Notes: generated from the sequence alone by a model not told the origin. A DNA stretch of 50,321 bases from Desulfarculaceae bacterium (GCA_027067385.1 JAMOVV010000050.1:1-50321), one strand, 5' to 3'. Positions 26,362 to 36,567 are shown, numbered from the stretch's first letter. Numbers and translations are program-made.

Positions 26362-27983
26362 CCGGCCCGGACTTCTTCCTTGATGCGCTGGATGTGGCCG
26401 CGTCCCATGCCCTTGACTTCACAGCCCAGCTCCAGGTAGCGCCGGATGCGCTGGTCGTCGAGGATGGCGAAACAGTCCACCACGGCCACCGGTCCACCGC
26501 ATTGTCCCACCACCCAGTCGGGGTCCAGGTCCAGGTAATCGCGGTGGCGCACGGCCAGCACCAGGGCGTCGGCGCCCCCCAGCACCGCGCCCAGGTCCTG
26601 GGACACCTGCAGGTGTTTGAGCTCCTCCTGGTTGCGGAAGAAGCGGGCCCGGCTGCGGCCTGGGGCGGGATAGGTGTCTTGCTTGGCAAACTCCCACCAG
26701 CGCAGCACGTAGGGGTCGTGCACCCGCAGGGTGGCCCCCATCTCGGCCAGCTTGCGCACCACCAGCTCGCTGCCGGAGTAGCGGGTGTCGCCCACGTCCT
26801 CGCGGTAGCTGGCTCCCAGCACCACCACCTCGCTGGCGGCCACGATGCGGCCCATGTTGCGCAGGGCGTCGCGCACCAGCTCGGCCACGTGCAGCGAGCG
26901 GTTGTCGTTGATGTCGATGGCCTTGGGGGTGAGCTTAAAGATCGGCTGCTGGAACCCCATGAGGTGGTGATAGGCCCAGACCCCCAGGCCGCCGTCCTTG
27001 GGCAGGCAGTAGCCGCCGATACCCGGGCCGGGGAACATGATGTTGTCGTGGGTGGGGCGCATCTTGATGGCTTGGATCACCTTGGTGATATCCACCCCGT
27101 TGCGCTCGGCGAACATGGACCACTCATCCATGAAGGCCAGGATGGTGGCCCGGTAGCTGTTCTCCACGATCTTGCAGGTCTCGCTCTCGATGGGCCGGTC
27201 CAGCACGGTGAGCGGGAACTGATCGGTGTTTAGCACCTCGGTTAAAAATTTTTCCACCCGCTGCCGGCTCTGTTGGTTCACTCCGCTGCAGACCCGCCAG
27301 AAGTCACGGATGGAGGCCACGTACTCCCGGCCGGGCATTACCCGTTCGAAGCTGTGGGCCAGCAGGGGCTCGCTGTCTATGCCGCGGCCGGTGAAAATCT
27401 TTTTCATGATGGGGTAGGCCACGTACTCGGTAGTACCCGGCGGCACCGTGGTCTCGATGAGCACCAGGCACTGGGCCGGGATGTAGCGGGCGATGATCTT
27501 GAGCGACTCCTCCAGGGCGCTCATCTCCACCGTGCCCTGGGTGACGTCGGCCAGGGCGTCCTTGGAGTAGTCGCACTGCACGTCCACCACCACCACGTCG
27601 GCGTGGGTGAGGGCCTCGTAGGAGAAAGAGGCCACCAGGCTTTTCTTGTCCTTGACGCAGCGCTGGATGAGTACGTCCACCTCGGGGTCCTCGGCCTTTA
27701 CCGGCGCCTGGCCCCGGTTGAGGTAGGGTATCTTCCAATAGCTGCGGGTGCTGGGGCGCTGCATGCCGATGACGAACTTGCCGGGGCTGTCGGCCACCAC
27801 CGCGGCCATCACCGCGCCCACGAAGCCCACGCCCATGACCACCACGATCTCGCGGCCCTGGGCCCGCTGCCCGGCCACCAGCTCGGCCAGGCGCTGCTTT
27901 TCCTCCTTGAAGTCCTGTTCGGTGGGCAGGGCGAACTCTTCGCCCTCGGGACTGACCGACACCATGGGCCCGCTACTGCTCAC
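26358..27983 (-). CDS. Nucleotide-sugar (UDP-glucose/UDP-ManNAc type) dehydrogenase, GTG start
   Basis: VVVMGVGFVGAVMAAVVAD Rossmann, SFERVMPGREY, ETCKIVENSYRA, GPGIGGYCLPKD catalytic Cys; AGGAGAG upstream of GTG 27983. Confidence 0.88.
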   Translation of the reverse strand: MSSSGPMVSVSPEGEEFALPTEQDFKEEKQRLAELVAGQRAQGREIVVVMGVGFVGAVMAAVVADSPGKFVIGMQRPSTRSYWKIPYLNRGQAPVKAEDPEVDVLIQRCVKDKKSLVASFSYEALTHADVVVVDVQCDYSKDALADVTQGTVEMSALEESLKIIARYIPAQCLVLIETTVPPGTTEYVAYPIMKKIFTGRGIDSEPLLAHSFERVMPGREYVASIRDFWRVCSGVNQQSRQRVEKFLTEVLNTDQFPLTVLDRPIESETCKIVENSYRATILAFMDEWSMFAERNGVDITKVIQAIKMRPTHDNIMFPGPGIGGYCLPKDGGLGVWAYHHLMGFQQPIFKLTPKAIDINDNRSLHVAELVRDALRNMGRIVAASEVVVLGASYREDVGDTRYSGSELVVRKLAEMGATLRVHDPYVLRWWEFAKQDTYPAPGRSRARFFRNQEELKHLQVSQDLGAVLGGADALVLAVRHRDYLDLDPDWVVGQCGGPVAVVDCFAILDDQRIRRYLELGCEVKGMGRGHIQRIKEEVRAG

Positions 27984-28062
27984 AGTTCAACTCTCCTATC
28001 AAAAGAGAAACATACGGGTAACTCATCGATCCTTGGATGTTTATAGGCTGGCGCCTTCCTAG

Positions 28063-28992
28063 TCAAGCGTCGTGGCCCCGGGACTCGCCCAGCAGGTCGG
28101 CCAGGGCCACGCCCAGGGTGGGGAAGTGGAAGGAGAAACCAGCCTCCAATAGCTTGGCCGGCAGCACCTTTTGCCCGCCCAGCAGTACCGTGGCCACCTC
28201 GCCCAATACGCAACGCATGGCCCAACCGGGCACCGGCAGCCACGCCGGCCGGCCCAGGGCCGCGGCCAGCTCGCGGGTCAACTCCCGGTTGGTGACCGGG
28301 TGCGGGGCGGTGAGGTTCACCGGTCCGCTGAGCCGGGGGCGGGCCATGAGGAACATCATGGCGGTGACCAGGTCTTTTTGGTGAATCCAGCTTACCCACT
28401 GGCGTCCGTGGCCCAGGCGACCGCCGAGGCCCTTGCGAAACAGCGGCAGCATCCTGGCCAGGGCCCCGCCGCCGGCGCCCAGCACCATCCCGAAACGGGT
28501 GCACACCACCCGCACCCCCAGGCTCTCGGCGGCCATGGCCTCGGCCTCCCAGTCGCGGCACACCCGGGCCAGGAAGTCGTCGCCGGGGGCCGAGCGCTCG
28601 TCCAGGTCCTGGTCGCCGCGCAGGCCGTAATATCCCACCGCCGAGGCGCTGATCAGCAATCGCTGGTCCTGGCCGGCATGATCGGCCAGGGCCTGCACCA
28701 GGTGCCGGGTGGTGCGCACCCGGCTGTCGCGGATGGCCTGTTGGTAGCTATCGCTCCAGCGGCCAAAGATCGACGCCCCGGCCAGGTTGATCACCACCCG
28801 GGCCTGGCCGGCCTCCGCCTGCCAGGGGCCCGACTCGCTGGGGTCGCCCAGGCAAAACTCCACTCCCCGGGGCAGCCGGCCGGCCGCCTCGGTGGTGCGG
28901 GTGAGCACCACCACCGACCGGTTGGCGTCGCGCAGGGCCCGGCACAAGGCGCCTCCGATGAACCCGCTGCCGCCGGTTATGAATACGTCCAT
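28063..28992 (-). CDS. TIGR01777-type NAD-dependent epimerase
   Basis: MDVFITGGSGFIGGALCRAL, VINLAGASIFGRWSDSYQQAIRDSRVRTTRHLVQAL, SASAVGYYG, WIHQKDLV. Confidence 0.9.
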   Translation of the reverse strand: MDVFITGGSGFIGGALCRALRDANRSVVVLTRTTEAAGRLPRGVEFCLGDPSESGPWQAEAGQARVVINLAGASIFGRWSDSYQQAIRDSRVRTTRHLVQALADHAGQDQRLLISASAVGYYGLRGDQDLDERSAPGDDFLARVCRDWEAEAMAAESLGVRVVCTRFGMVLGAGGGALARMLPLFRKGLGGRLGHGRQWVSWIHQKDLVTAMMFLMARPRLSGPVNLTAPHPVTNRELTRELAAALGRPAWLPVPGWAMRCVLGEVATVLLGGQKVLPAKLLEAGFSFHFPTLGVALADLLGESRGHDA

Positions 28993-29003
28993 GGGACCTC
29001 CGG

Positions 29004-31010
29004 CTAAAGTTCCACTCCGGCCCGGTAGCCTTGGGCTATGCTCTTGATCAGGGACCCGGCCCCCCGGGCGTCGCCGATCACCGTCACCGCCAGGCCCTTG
29101 GCCTTCAACTCGTCGGCCAGTTGGTCCTGGGGAACGATACCGGTGGCGATGATCACGCTGTCGGCGGCCACTTCCTGGTCCTGGTCGTCCTGGCTGATGA
29201 GCACCTTGCCCGGCGCGATGGACTTGACCGTAACCTTGGTGCGCAACTGGACCCCGAATAGCTTGAGCTTGGAGTAGACGATCCACTTGGTGGACTTGCC
29301 GATGTCAGCGCCCACCTTGGGCAGCATCTCCAGCACGGTTACCTTCTGGGAACCCTCGGTGGCCAGCCGGGCGATGGTCTCGGGGTCCTCGGCCTTGAAC
29401 AGGGTGAGAAAATACACCTGCTCGGGGGTGAGGGCTCCCTGGCGGGCCACGAACAAGGCCGTCTCCAGGCCCACCGCCCCGCCGCCGATGACCACCACGT
29501 TCGGTCCGTGGGGAATCACCTTGCCCTGCAGCACGTCCCAGGCGCTGAGCACGTGGTCGGCCTCCACCCCCTCGATGGCCGGGGTGGCCGGCAGGGCGCC
29601 GGTGGCCAGGATCACGGCGTCGGGCTCCAGGGCCGCGGCCAGCTCGGCGTCCACCGCGACGCCCAGGCGTACGTCGATCTCCTGTTCGGCCAGGGCGGCC
29701 TCGTAGTACTCCGGGATGCAGGCCATATCCGGCCGCTCGGTGGGTACCGGGTACCAGGTGGCCTGGCCGCCCAGGCGGTCGCCGGCCTCCAGCAGCACCA
29801 CCCGGTGGCCGCGGCGCGCGGCGCGCAGGGCCGCTTCGCAGCCGGCCACCCCGCCGCCGATGACCAGCACCCGCTTGGGTGTCTCGGCCGGGCCCGGCTC
29901 GGGCTGGTACTCCAGGCCGGCCCGGGGATTGACCAGGCAGCCCACCGGCTGCAGCAGGGGGATGCGGTCGAAGCAGCCCTGGTTGCAGGCCACGCAGCGG
30001 CGGATGAGATGGCTCTTGCCCTCGGCCGCCTTGCGCGGCAGGTTGGGATCGGCCAGCAGGGGCCGCCCCAGGCAGATGAGGTCGGCGTCGCCCCGGGCCA
30101 AGATGGCCTCGGCCAGGTCGGGGTGGTTGATGCGGTTGGAAGCAGCCACCGGCACCGGGACCGCGTTTTTGATGCCCCGGGCCAGGTAGGCGAAACCGCC
30201 GGTGGGCAGCTCGGTGGTTATCTGGGGCACCCGGGTCTCGTGCCAACCGCCGGTGACGTTGATCATGTCCACCCCGGCCTCGGCGCAGGCGGCGGCGAAA
30301 ATCTGTGACTCGGTATTGGTGTGGCTGCCGGGCACAAAGTCGTTGCCGGCCAGGCGGATGCCCACGCAGAAGTCCGGGCCCACCCTATCGCGTACCTTGT
30401 GGATCACCTCCAGGCCGAAGCGCATGCGGTTTTCCAGGGAGCCGCCGTAGCGGTCGGTGCGCTGGTTGATCTTGGGCGAGAGGAACTGGCAGATGAGGTA
30501 GCCGGCCGAGCCTAGAATCTCCACCATGTCCATGCCCGCTTCCTGGGCCCGGGCGGCGGCGGCGGCGAAGTCCTCCTGTACCTGTGCGATCTCCTCCAGG
30601 GTCATGGCCCGGGCCTCCTCGCGGGTGAATCCCGAGACGTGCGGCGAGGAGCTGATGGCCTGCTGTCCGATGAGGATGCTGTGGCTGTAGGCCCCGGCCA
30701 TGTAGAGTTGGGCCCCGACGGCCGCTCCTTGCTGGTGGACCGCCTGGGCCAGGCGGGTGAGGCCGGGGATGTCGCTGTCGTCCTGGATAGAGATGAGGAT
30801 GGGGCCGCCGGCCCACTGGTCGATGCCGCAGCCGCCCACGATAATGAGCCCGGCCCCGCCGGCGGCGCGGGCGCGGTAGAACTCCACCAACCGGTCGTTC
30901 ACCTTGCCGCCAGGGGTGTAGTTGAGGTGCATGGCCGGCATGACGATGCGGTTTTTCAGCTCCAGCCGGTTGAGGGTGATTGGCTCAAAAAGGGAGGGGT
31001 AGGAATCCAT
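29004..31010 (-). CDS. OYE-family NADH:flavin oxidoreductase / 2,4-dienoyl-CoA reductase-like
   Basis: LFEPITLNRLELKNRIVMPAMHLNY, SPKINQRTDRYGGSLENRMRF, CVACNQGCFDRI Fe-S Cys motif, VLVIGGGVAGCEAALRAARRGHRVVLLEAGDRLGGQ. Confidence 0.93.
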   Translation of the reverse strand: MDSYPSLFEPITLNRLELKNRIVMPAMHLNYTPGGKVNDRLVEFYRARAAGGAGLIIVGGCGIDQWAGGPILISIQDDSDIPGLTRLAQAVHQQGAAVGAQLYMAGAYSHSILIGQQAISSSPHVSGFTREEARAMTLEEIAQVQEDFAAAAARAQEAGMDMVEILGSAGYLICQFLSPKINQRTDRYGGSLENRMRFGLEVIHKVRDRVGPDFCVGIRLAGNDFVPGSHTNTESQIFAAACAEAGVDMINVTGGWHETRVPQITTELPTGGFAYLARGIKNAVPVPVAASNRINHPDLAEAILARGDADLICLGRPLLADPNLPRKAAEGKSHLIRRCVACNQGCFDRIPLLQPVGCLVNPRAGLEYQPEPGPAETPKRVLVIGGGVAGCEAALRAARRGHRVVLLEAGDRLGGQATWYPVPTERPDMACIPEYYEAALAEQEIDVRLGVAVDAELAAALEPDAVILATGALPATPAIEGVEADHVLSAWDVLQGKVIPHGPNVVVIGGGAVGLETALFVARQGALTPEQVYFLTLFKAEDPETIARLATEGSQKVTVLEMLPKVGADIGKSTKWIVYSKLKLFGVQLRTKVTVKSIAPGKVLISQDDQDQEVAADSVIIATGIVPQDQLADELKAKGLAVTVIGDARGAGSLIKSIAQGYRAGVEL

Positions 31011-31108
31011 GGGGACATTCTCCTGTCAGCGTGCGGGCGCCGAACCTGGACTAGTCCTATCGTCTTTTAAAGTCCGGGGCAAACCCTGGGGCCGGCCCCG
31101 GGGGGGCA

Positions 31109-32929
31109 TCATTCGGTGGCGCGTTTGAGAATGCGCACAAAGGGAACCCATTTCTTTTTCTTCATGAGCCGGACGGCCCTGCGAGCCTGGGACCGGGTCT
31201 TGAAGGGGCCCACCAGCAAGCGGTACCACTGGTCACCCTTGGGCGAGACCCATATCTCCACCCGGGAACGATAGCCCCGTTTGCGCCACAAGCGGGCTCC
31301 CCGCAGGGCCAGGGACTCCTTGCGGTTGGTGGACACCTGGATGTAGTAGCGCACCGGCCCGGCGGCGGCCCGGACGGCCTTGGCCGGGGTCTTGGCCCGG
31401 GGTGGCCGGGTGGTGGTGGTGCTGGAGGTGGTGGTCGGGACCTCGGTAGTGGTGGTGGTCTCGGTGGTGGTGGTCGGGGCCTCGGTGGTGCTGCTGCTGG
31501 TGGTGGGCGCCGTCTCGGCGCCGCCGGTATCCAGGGGCGGCGGCGGGGGGATGGTGCCGTGCACCACCGGCCCGGTGGTGGGAGAGCCCTTGCGCGACGG
31601 GGTCATCGTCACCGCGGACGGCCGGGCCTCGGTGGTGGGAGGCAGCGGCATGGTGGTGGTAGTAGTCGTCTCGGTGGTGGTGGTCGGTGGTTCAGTGGTA
31701 GTGGTAGTCGCCTCGGTGGTGGTGGGCGCTTCGGTGGTCGTAGTCGGTGCCTCGGTGGTGGTGGTGGTCTCGGTGGTCACCGTGGTCGGGGCGGTGGTAG
31801 TGGTGGTGGTAGTAGTGGTGGTGGTGGCAACCGCCGGCTTGACCACCGCCATGGTGCGGGCGCGGGGCTTGGCCGGCTTGCGCCGCCGGGCCGGTTTTTT
31901 ACGGACCGGCCTGGCCGCGGCCGGTGGGGAGGCCCGGACCCCGGCGCGTAGCCGGTCGACCTGGTTGGGCTTGAGCTCCATCATGGATTGCAGCAGGGCC
32001 CGGCCGGAGGTGGCGTCCTTGGGCTCCAGGGACAGGGCGCGGTGGAAGGCCACCACCGCCTCGGTCTTTTTGCCGCGCGCCTTGAGCACCTGGCCCAGGG
32101 CACTCCAGGAGACGCCCCGCCTGGGGGCCAGCTTAACCGCCCGGCGAGCCAACTTTTCAGCCAGGGCCAGGTCTTTTTTGCTGGCCGCCAGCATCATGGC
32201 CAGGTGGCTCATCAAGGCTGGGTTCTTGGGGGCGAGCCTTTGGGCCTTGCGGAACTGGCGCATGGCCTCGGCGTCGCGTCCCAGCTCTTGCAAGGCCATA
32301 CCTAAATAATAGTAGGTGGCCGGGTTCTTGGGGTTGTAGCGTTGCGCTTGCTCCAGGGCCTTCACCGCGCCGGGCATGTCTCCCCGCGCCGCTCGGCTGC
32401 GGCCCATGTAGTGCCAGGAAGAGCTGGATCCGGGGTGTAGCCTCAGGTCATTGGCAAAGGCCCGCTCGGCGGCCTGGTACTCGCGCCGGCGAAAGAGCCG
32501 GTGGCCGCGTTTGCGGTACTTATCGGTGGTGCGCATCACCAGGGCGGTGCCGCCACCCAGCTTGAACGGCGCGCTCACCTGGCCCAGGCTGAGCCGCTTG
32601 ATAACCTTGAGCACCGCCGGGTCGATCTTGGCGCTCTCCAGGCAGTTGGCCTGGTGCCGGGCGCGGGCGGGGTGGGTGGCTACTATCGCGCGCGAGACCA
32701 TCACGAAGTGCTGCCCGGCCGCCAGGCGGCTCTGCACTTCCTTGAGCAGGGCGTCGTCTTTGACCCACAGCAGCCACAGGCAATAGCGGTCGCCGGCCTC
32801 CGGGACGGAGCCCCGGTGGCGGGAGCCGCAACCGGCGGACAACCCCACGGCCAGCACCACCGCCAACCCGGCGATGGTTACCCAGGCAATCATCCGTGAT
32901 TTTTTGCCGAACATAGCGCCCCTGCTCAT
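31109..32929 (-). CDS. TPR lipoprotein with Thr-rich low-complexity linker and C-terminal SPOR domain
   Basis: Lipobox-like LAVGLSAGC; TPR repeats (HYMGRSRAARGDMPGAVKALEQAQRYNPKNPATYYYLGMALQELGRDAEAM); Thr/Glu/Ala/Pro tract; SPOR pattern YYIQVSTNRKESLALRGARLWRKRGY...WYRLLVGPFKTRSQARRAVRLM. Confidence 0.88.
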   Translation of the reverse strand: MSRGAMFGKKSRMIAWVTIAGLAVVLAVGLSAGCGSRHRGSVPEAGDRYCLWLLWVKDDALLKEVQSRLAAGQHFVMVSRAIVATHPARARHQANCLESAKIDPAVLKVIKRLSLGQVSAPFKLGGGTALVMRTTDKYRKRGHRLFRRREYQAAERAFANDLRLHPGSSSSWHYMGRSRAARGDMPGAVKALEQAQRYNPKNPATYYYLGMALQELGRDAEAMRQFRKAQRLAPKNPALMSHLAMMLAASKKDLALAEKLARRAVKLAPRRGVSWSALGQVLKARGKKTEAVVAFHRALSLEPKDATSGRALLQSMMELKPNQVDRLRAGVRASPPAAARPVRKKPARRRKPAKPRARTMAVVKPAVATTTTTTTTTTTAPTTVTTETTTTTEAPTTTTEAPTTTEATTTTTEPPTTTTETTTTTTMPLPPTTEARPSAVTMTPSRKGSPTTGPVVHGTIPPPPPLDTGGAETAPTTSSSTTEAPTTTTETTTTTEVPTTTSSTTTTRPPRAKTPAKAVRAAAGPVRYYIQVSTNRKESLALRGARLWRKRGYRSRVEIWVSPKGDQWYRLLVGPFKTRSQARRAVRLMKKKKWVPFVRILKRATE

Positions 32930-32938
32930 AATGCCTTC

Positions 32939-35875
32939 CTAACCATGGTCCGGCCCTGGGCCGGTGTCTGTTTGATCCATATACTGGGCCAGCATAGTCT
33001 CGGTCAACTCCGGATCGATCTGCACTCCGGCCAGGCGGCGCATCCGCTGGGCCACTTCCGGCCCGGGCAGCTCCTGGTCGGCCAAGATGTTGGCCAAGGC
33101 CAGGCTCACCGCCAGGATGCGGCCGGGTAGGGGTATTGCGCTCTCCGTTGAGCCCTCGGAGCCGCCGTTTTCCTGGAAGCGCCGGCGATGGTGCTCGATG
33201 GCTTGCAAGGCGGTATCCCCCAGCCGGGATAGTTGGCGCGCCAGGATCATGCCATAGATGGGATGGCGCTCCCAAATAATCCGCTGGGTGCGTTCCAGCT
33301 CGCCCCCGGGGGCCAGCCACCGGCGGGGCAGACCCACCATGCCCAGGTTGCGCACCTCGGCCGCCTGGCTGAGTTGGGCCGCGTCCTCATCGGCCAGGCC
33401 CAGGGCCCGGGCCAGGGCCTCGCTGTACTCGGCGGCCAGGCGTGAACGCCGCCGGGCCCCCTGCAACAGGTTTTCCACTTGGGCGGTGAGCTCGCGCAAC
33501 AGCGGCAGTCCTCTTTCGCGCTGCATGACCAGGGCCGAGTTGGGCGCCGGCATCAAGCTGTACTGTTTCGGCTGTTCCTTGGCCTGGTACATGGCCCGGT
33601 CAGCCAGATAGAGTAGACGCTGTTTTACCGCTGCGTCCAGGGGGAACAGGGCCAGGCCGAAGGAGGCGCCCACCTTGATGGGTTGGCCGCTGTCCTGGGG
33701 TAGGGTCTGTTTCTTGAGATCGTCGATGATGCGCCGGCACACCGCCTTGGCTTGGTCGGTGTCGCTGCCGGGCAGGATGAGCATGAACTCGTCGCCGCCC
33801 CAGCGGGCCACGTGGTCGCCGGCGCGGCAGTTACGGGTCAGCACCTGGCCCACCAGCTTGAGGGCCTCGTCGCCCACCAGGTGACCGTGGGTGTCGTTGA
33901 GGGATTTGAAACCATCCAGGTCGATCATCACCACCGCCAGGGGATGGCCCTGGCGGGTGGCCTCGGATAACTCGTGGTCCAGGGCCGCTTGCATATGCCG
34001 GTGGTTCAGGAGCCCGGTGAGGGGGTCGCGCTGGGCCAGCTCTTTCTGGGCCTCGTAAAGGCGGCGCATGGCCTGCTGGCTCTGGATTTGCAAACTGATG
34101 TCACGCAGGATGAGAATGGCCTCGGCCGGCTCACCGTTATCGTCCCGGATGGCCGAGCAGGTGATGGAGACCGGGATGAGACGGCCGTCCTTGGTGAGCC
34201 GGCTGGTGACGAAGTCCACCACCTGGCCGGTCTCGTAGAGGGTCTTGATACAGGCTTGGGTGTTTTCTTTTTCCGTTTCGGGAATGAAGTCGATCTCGGT
34301 CCCCAAGACTTCCTGGCTGCTCCAACCGAAGAGCTTGCTGAAGGCCTGGTTGACAAAGAGACAATGGTTGCCCGAGTCCATGATGACCAGGGGATCGCCG
34401 GTGGCGGCCAGGAGGCCGCGCATCACCTTTTCGTCGTGGCTGGCGGTCTCGTATAGCTCGCGGTAGCGCGCCCGCGAGCGGGAAAGGGCGGCCACGATGG
34501 CCTGGCGCTCGCTGAGATCGCGCACCGAGGCGAATAGCACGGTACGCCCCTCTTCCAGCTCCAGGGCCTTGAGGGCCACCTCGCTGGCGATGGGGGTGCC
34601 GTCGGCGTAGGTGTGGGTCCACTCGAAAAGCTGCGGCTCGCCGGTGAGCGCCCGCCCGATCATCTCCAGGGAAGCCTTCTTGGAATAGGCCCCGCCGGCC
34701 TGGGTGGGGGGTGAGAAGTCCCAGGGGTAGCGCCCGTTGATCTCTTGGCGGTCCAGGCCCAACATCTCGGACAGGCGATGGTTGCTGTCGATTATGCGGC
34801 CGTCGGGCTCCAGTAGCATGATGCCCTCGGAGGATAACTCGAACAAGGTGCGGTGGCGGGCCTCGCTGGCGGCCAGGGCCCGGGCGGTGCGCACCCGCTC
34901 GGTAACATCGCGGGCGGTGCCCCGGAACCCGGTGGGCCGTCCCTTGCGGTCGCGCATCAGCGATACCGACATCTCCAGGTGTCGCGTCTGCCCGTCGGGC
35001 TGGGTGATGCACAGGGTCACGTTGTCGATGGGCTGGCCGGTTTGCCGGCAGCGGTTGAAGGTGTCGCGTACCGTGTGCCACTGGTCGGTGTCCACCAGGC
35101 CGCGGCTGTGGTACCCGATGACCTGGTTGATGTGGCTGCGGCCGAGTATCTTAGCAAAGGGGGTGTTGCAAAAGGTGAGGCGGCCGGAAAGATCGCACTC
35201 GTAATACCCGTCGCTCACCCCCTCCAACAGCACCTGGTAGCGTTCCCGTTCCGCGCCCAGGCCGGTTACCCGGCGCAGCCAACCGCCGGCCAGGTCCAGG
35301 CCGGCCGCGCCCAACAGGAACAGGTTGGCCCCCCGCCAAAAGACCTCCTCCCAGGGAACCTTTACCAGGCCCACCGATTGTCCCCAGGCCTCCAGGCCCA
35401 GGAAGCAGGTGAGCCCCAGCCCGGCGGTGAGCCACACCAGGCCGGTGACGTTTTCCAGCACCGCCATGGTCACCGGGGCCAAGAGCCAGATGATGAACGG
35501 ACTTTGGTGAAAGCCGGTGGCGCCCACCAGGATGGTGACGGTCATGGTGTCTAGCACCAGCCAGAACGACAGGCAGACCCAGCGGGGGCAATGGGGCGCG
35601 ACCAACCAGAGGAGCAGGCAACTGGCCAGGGCCGCGAACCCGGCCAGGTACCCCGGCCCGGCCAGGTGCACTACGCCCAGGCGTTTGCCCAGCAGCACCA
35701 ACAGCAACACCAGGGCCCAGCCGATGGCGCGAAAAACCTGGGCTTGGCGCAGAGACATTAGCCGGGTCGGGTTGTCTTTATGTCCTTTATATACCGTTGC
35801 GGTCACACCACCCCCTATCCCTCTGCGGCACAGGCCGGCCAGGGACAATACATGGCACCGATTGTGGAAAAGCAT
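32939..35875 (-). CDS. Membrane PAS-PAS-PAS-GGDEF protein with degenerate HD-GYP C-terminus
   Basis: N-terminal TM segments, repeated PAS, RDPLTGLLNHRHM, RAGDHVARWGGDEFMLILPG; C-terminal EVRNLGMVGLPRRW...IEHHRRRFQENGG resembles HD-GYP. Start uncertain (ATG 35758 also plausible). Confidence 0.9.
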   Translation of the reverse strand: MLFHNRCHVLSLAGLCRRGIGGGVTATVYKGHKDNPTRLMSLRQAQVFRAIGWALVLLLVLLGKRLGVVHLAGPGYLAGFAALASCLLLWLVAPHCPRWVCLSFWLVLDTMTVTILVGATGFHQSPFIIWLLAPVTMAVLENVTGLVWLTAGLGLTCFLGLEAWGQSVGLVKVPWEEVFWRGANLFLLGAAGLDLAGGWLRRVTGLGAERERYQVLLEGVSDGYYECDLSGRLTFCNTPFAKILGRSHINQVIGYHSRGLVDTDQWHTVRDTFNRCRQTGQPIDNVTLCITQPDGQTRHLEMSVSLMRDRKGRPTGFRGTARDVTERVRTARALAASEARHRTLFELSSEGIMLLEPDGRIIDSNHRLSEMLGLDRQEINGRYPWDFSPPTQAGGAYSKKASLEMIGRALTGEPQLFEWTHTYADGTPIASEVALKALELEEGRTVLFASVRDLSERQAIVAALSRSRARYRELYETASHDEKVMRGLLAATGDPLVIMDSGNHCLFVNQAFSKLFGWSSQEVLGTEIDFIPETEKENTQACIKTLYETGQVVDFVTSRLTKDGRLIPVSITCSAIRDDNGEPAEAILILRDISLQIQSQQAMRRLYEAQKELAQRDPLTGLLNHRHMQAALDHELSEATRQGHPLAVVMIDLDGFKSLNDTHGHLVGDEALKLVGQVLTRNCRAGDHVARWGGDEFMLILPGSDTDQAKAVCRRIIDDLKKQTLPQDSGQPIKVGASFGLALFPLDAAVKQRLLYLADRAMYQAKEQPKQYSLMPAPNSALVMQRERGLPLLRELTAQVENLLQGARRRSRLAAEYSEALARALGLADEDAAQLSQAAEVRNLGMVGLPRRWLAPGGELERTQRIIWERHPIYGMILARQLSRLGDTALQAIEHHRRRFQENGGSEGSTESAIPLPGRILAVSLALANILADQELPGPEVAQRMRRLAGVQIDPELTETMLAQYMDQTDTGPGPDHG

Positions 35876-35933
35876 ACCACCATCGCGGCCGGGGGGTCAA
35901 CGTAACCCCCTAAAAGCACAAGACACAATCAGG

Positions 35934-36560
35934 TCAGTGTTCCGCCGGCCCGCGAAAGGGCGCCCCTCGCCGGCAGTCGGCGCGGTCAAAACGAGCGCAG
36001 GCCAGGGGCTTGATGGCGTGGATGCTGCAAAAGAAAAGGGGCGCGTCGTTGGTCTGAAACAGGAAGGGACAAAAGGGCTGGGGATAGAGGCTCTGGCCGG
36101 CGATGGCGTGGTACCAGTAGGCCGGGTAGTCCACCCCGGCCGGGCTGGTGGGCACCGTGCCGCCGAGCACACAGCACTGGCCGCAGAGGTCGCACCAATC
36201 GCCGTCGCCGTGCAGCGAGGCGGCGGCCACCCCCTCCGGCGGCAGGTCCACGTAGGCCGGCAGGTCGCGCCGGATGCGGCCAAACAGGCGCAGGAAGTCC
36301 AGGAGGTCCCGGGCCAGGCGGGGGTCGTCGCGGTCACGGGGTCGGCGGTTGCCGGGGTTGCCGCGGAAACCCTCCACCAGCACCCGGCGCAGCATGCCCA
36401 GGGCCAGACAGGGATCGGCTAGGGCGGCCACGGCCTGGTCCAACTCCGCGGCCCGGGGCCATAGTGCGGCCCCCAGGCGGGCCGCTTGGTCCGCGGTCAC
36501 CGCCCGGCCCTGGTCGCGCTGACGGGCCAGGCGCTCCAGCAGGTGAAAGACTCCGGCCAC
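35934..36560 (-). CDS. YkgJ-family Cys-cluster protein
   Basis: WCDLCGQCCVLGG...CPFLF...CSIHAIKPLACARFDRADC Cys pattern. Confidence 0.75.
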   Translation of the reverse strand: MAGVFHLLERLARQRDQGRAVTADQAARLGAALWPRAAELDQAVAALADPCLALGMLRRVLVEGFRGNPGNRRPRDRDDPRLARDLLDFLRLFGRIRRDLPAYVDLPPEGVAAASLHGDGDWCDLCGQCCVLGGTVPTSPAGVDYPAYWYHAIAGQSLYPQPFCPFLFQTNDAPLFFCSIHAIKPLACARFDRADCRRGAPFRGPAEH

Positions 36561-36567
36561 GGCGGAC

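Noticed and set aside
31380-32309. 309 aa + strand Val-rich ORF (VVVVVVVV tracts)
   Set aside because: Antisense reading of the Thr codon repeats in the SPOR/TPR lipoprotein; the minus strand has TPR and SPOR domains and a lipobox.
35890-35915. GGGGGT-CAACGTA-ACCCCC inverted repeat between the YkgJ-like and PAS-GGDEF genes as a terminator
   Set aside because: No T tract on either strand; could be incidental in G/C-rich sequence.
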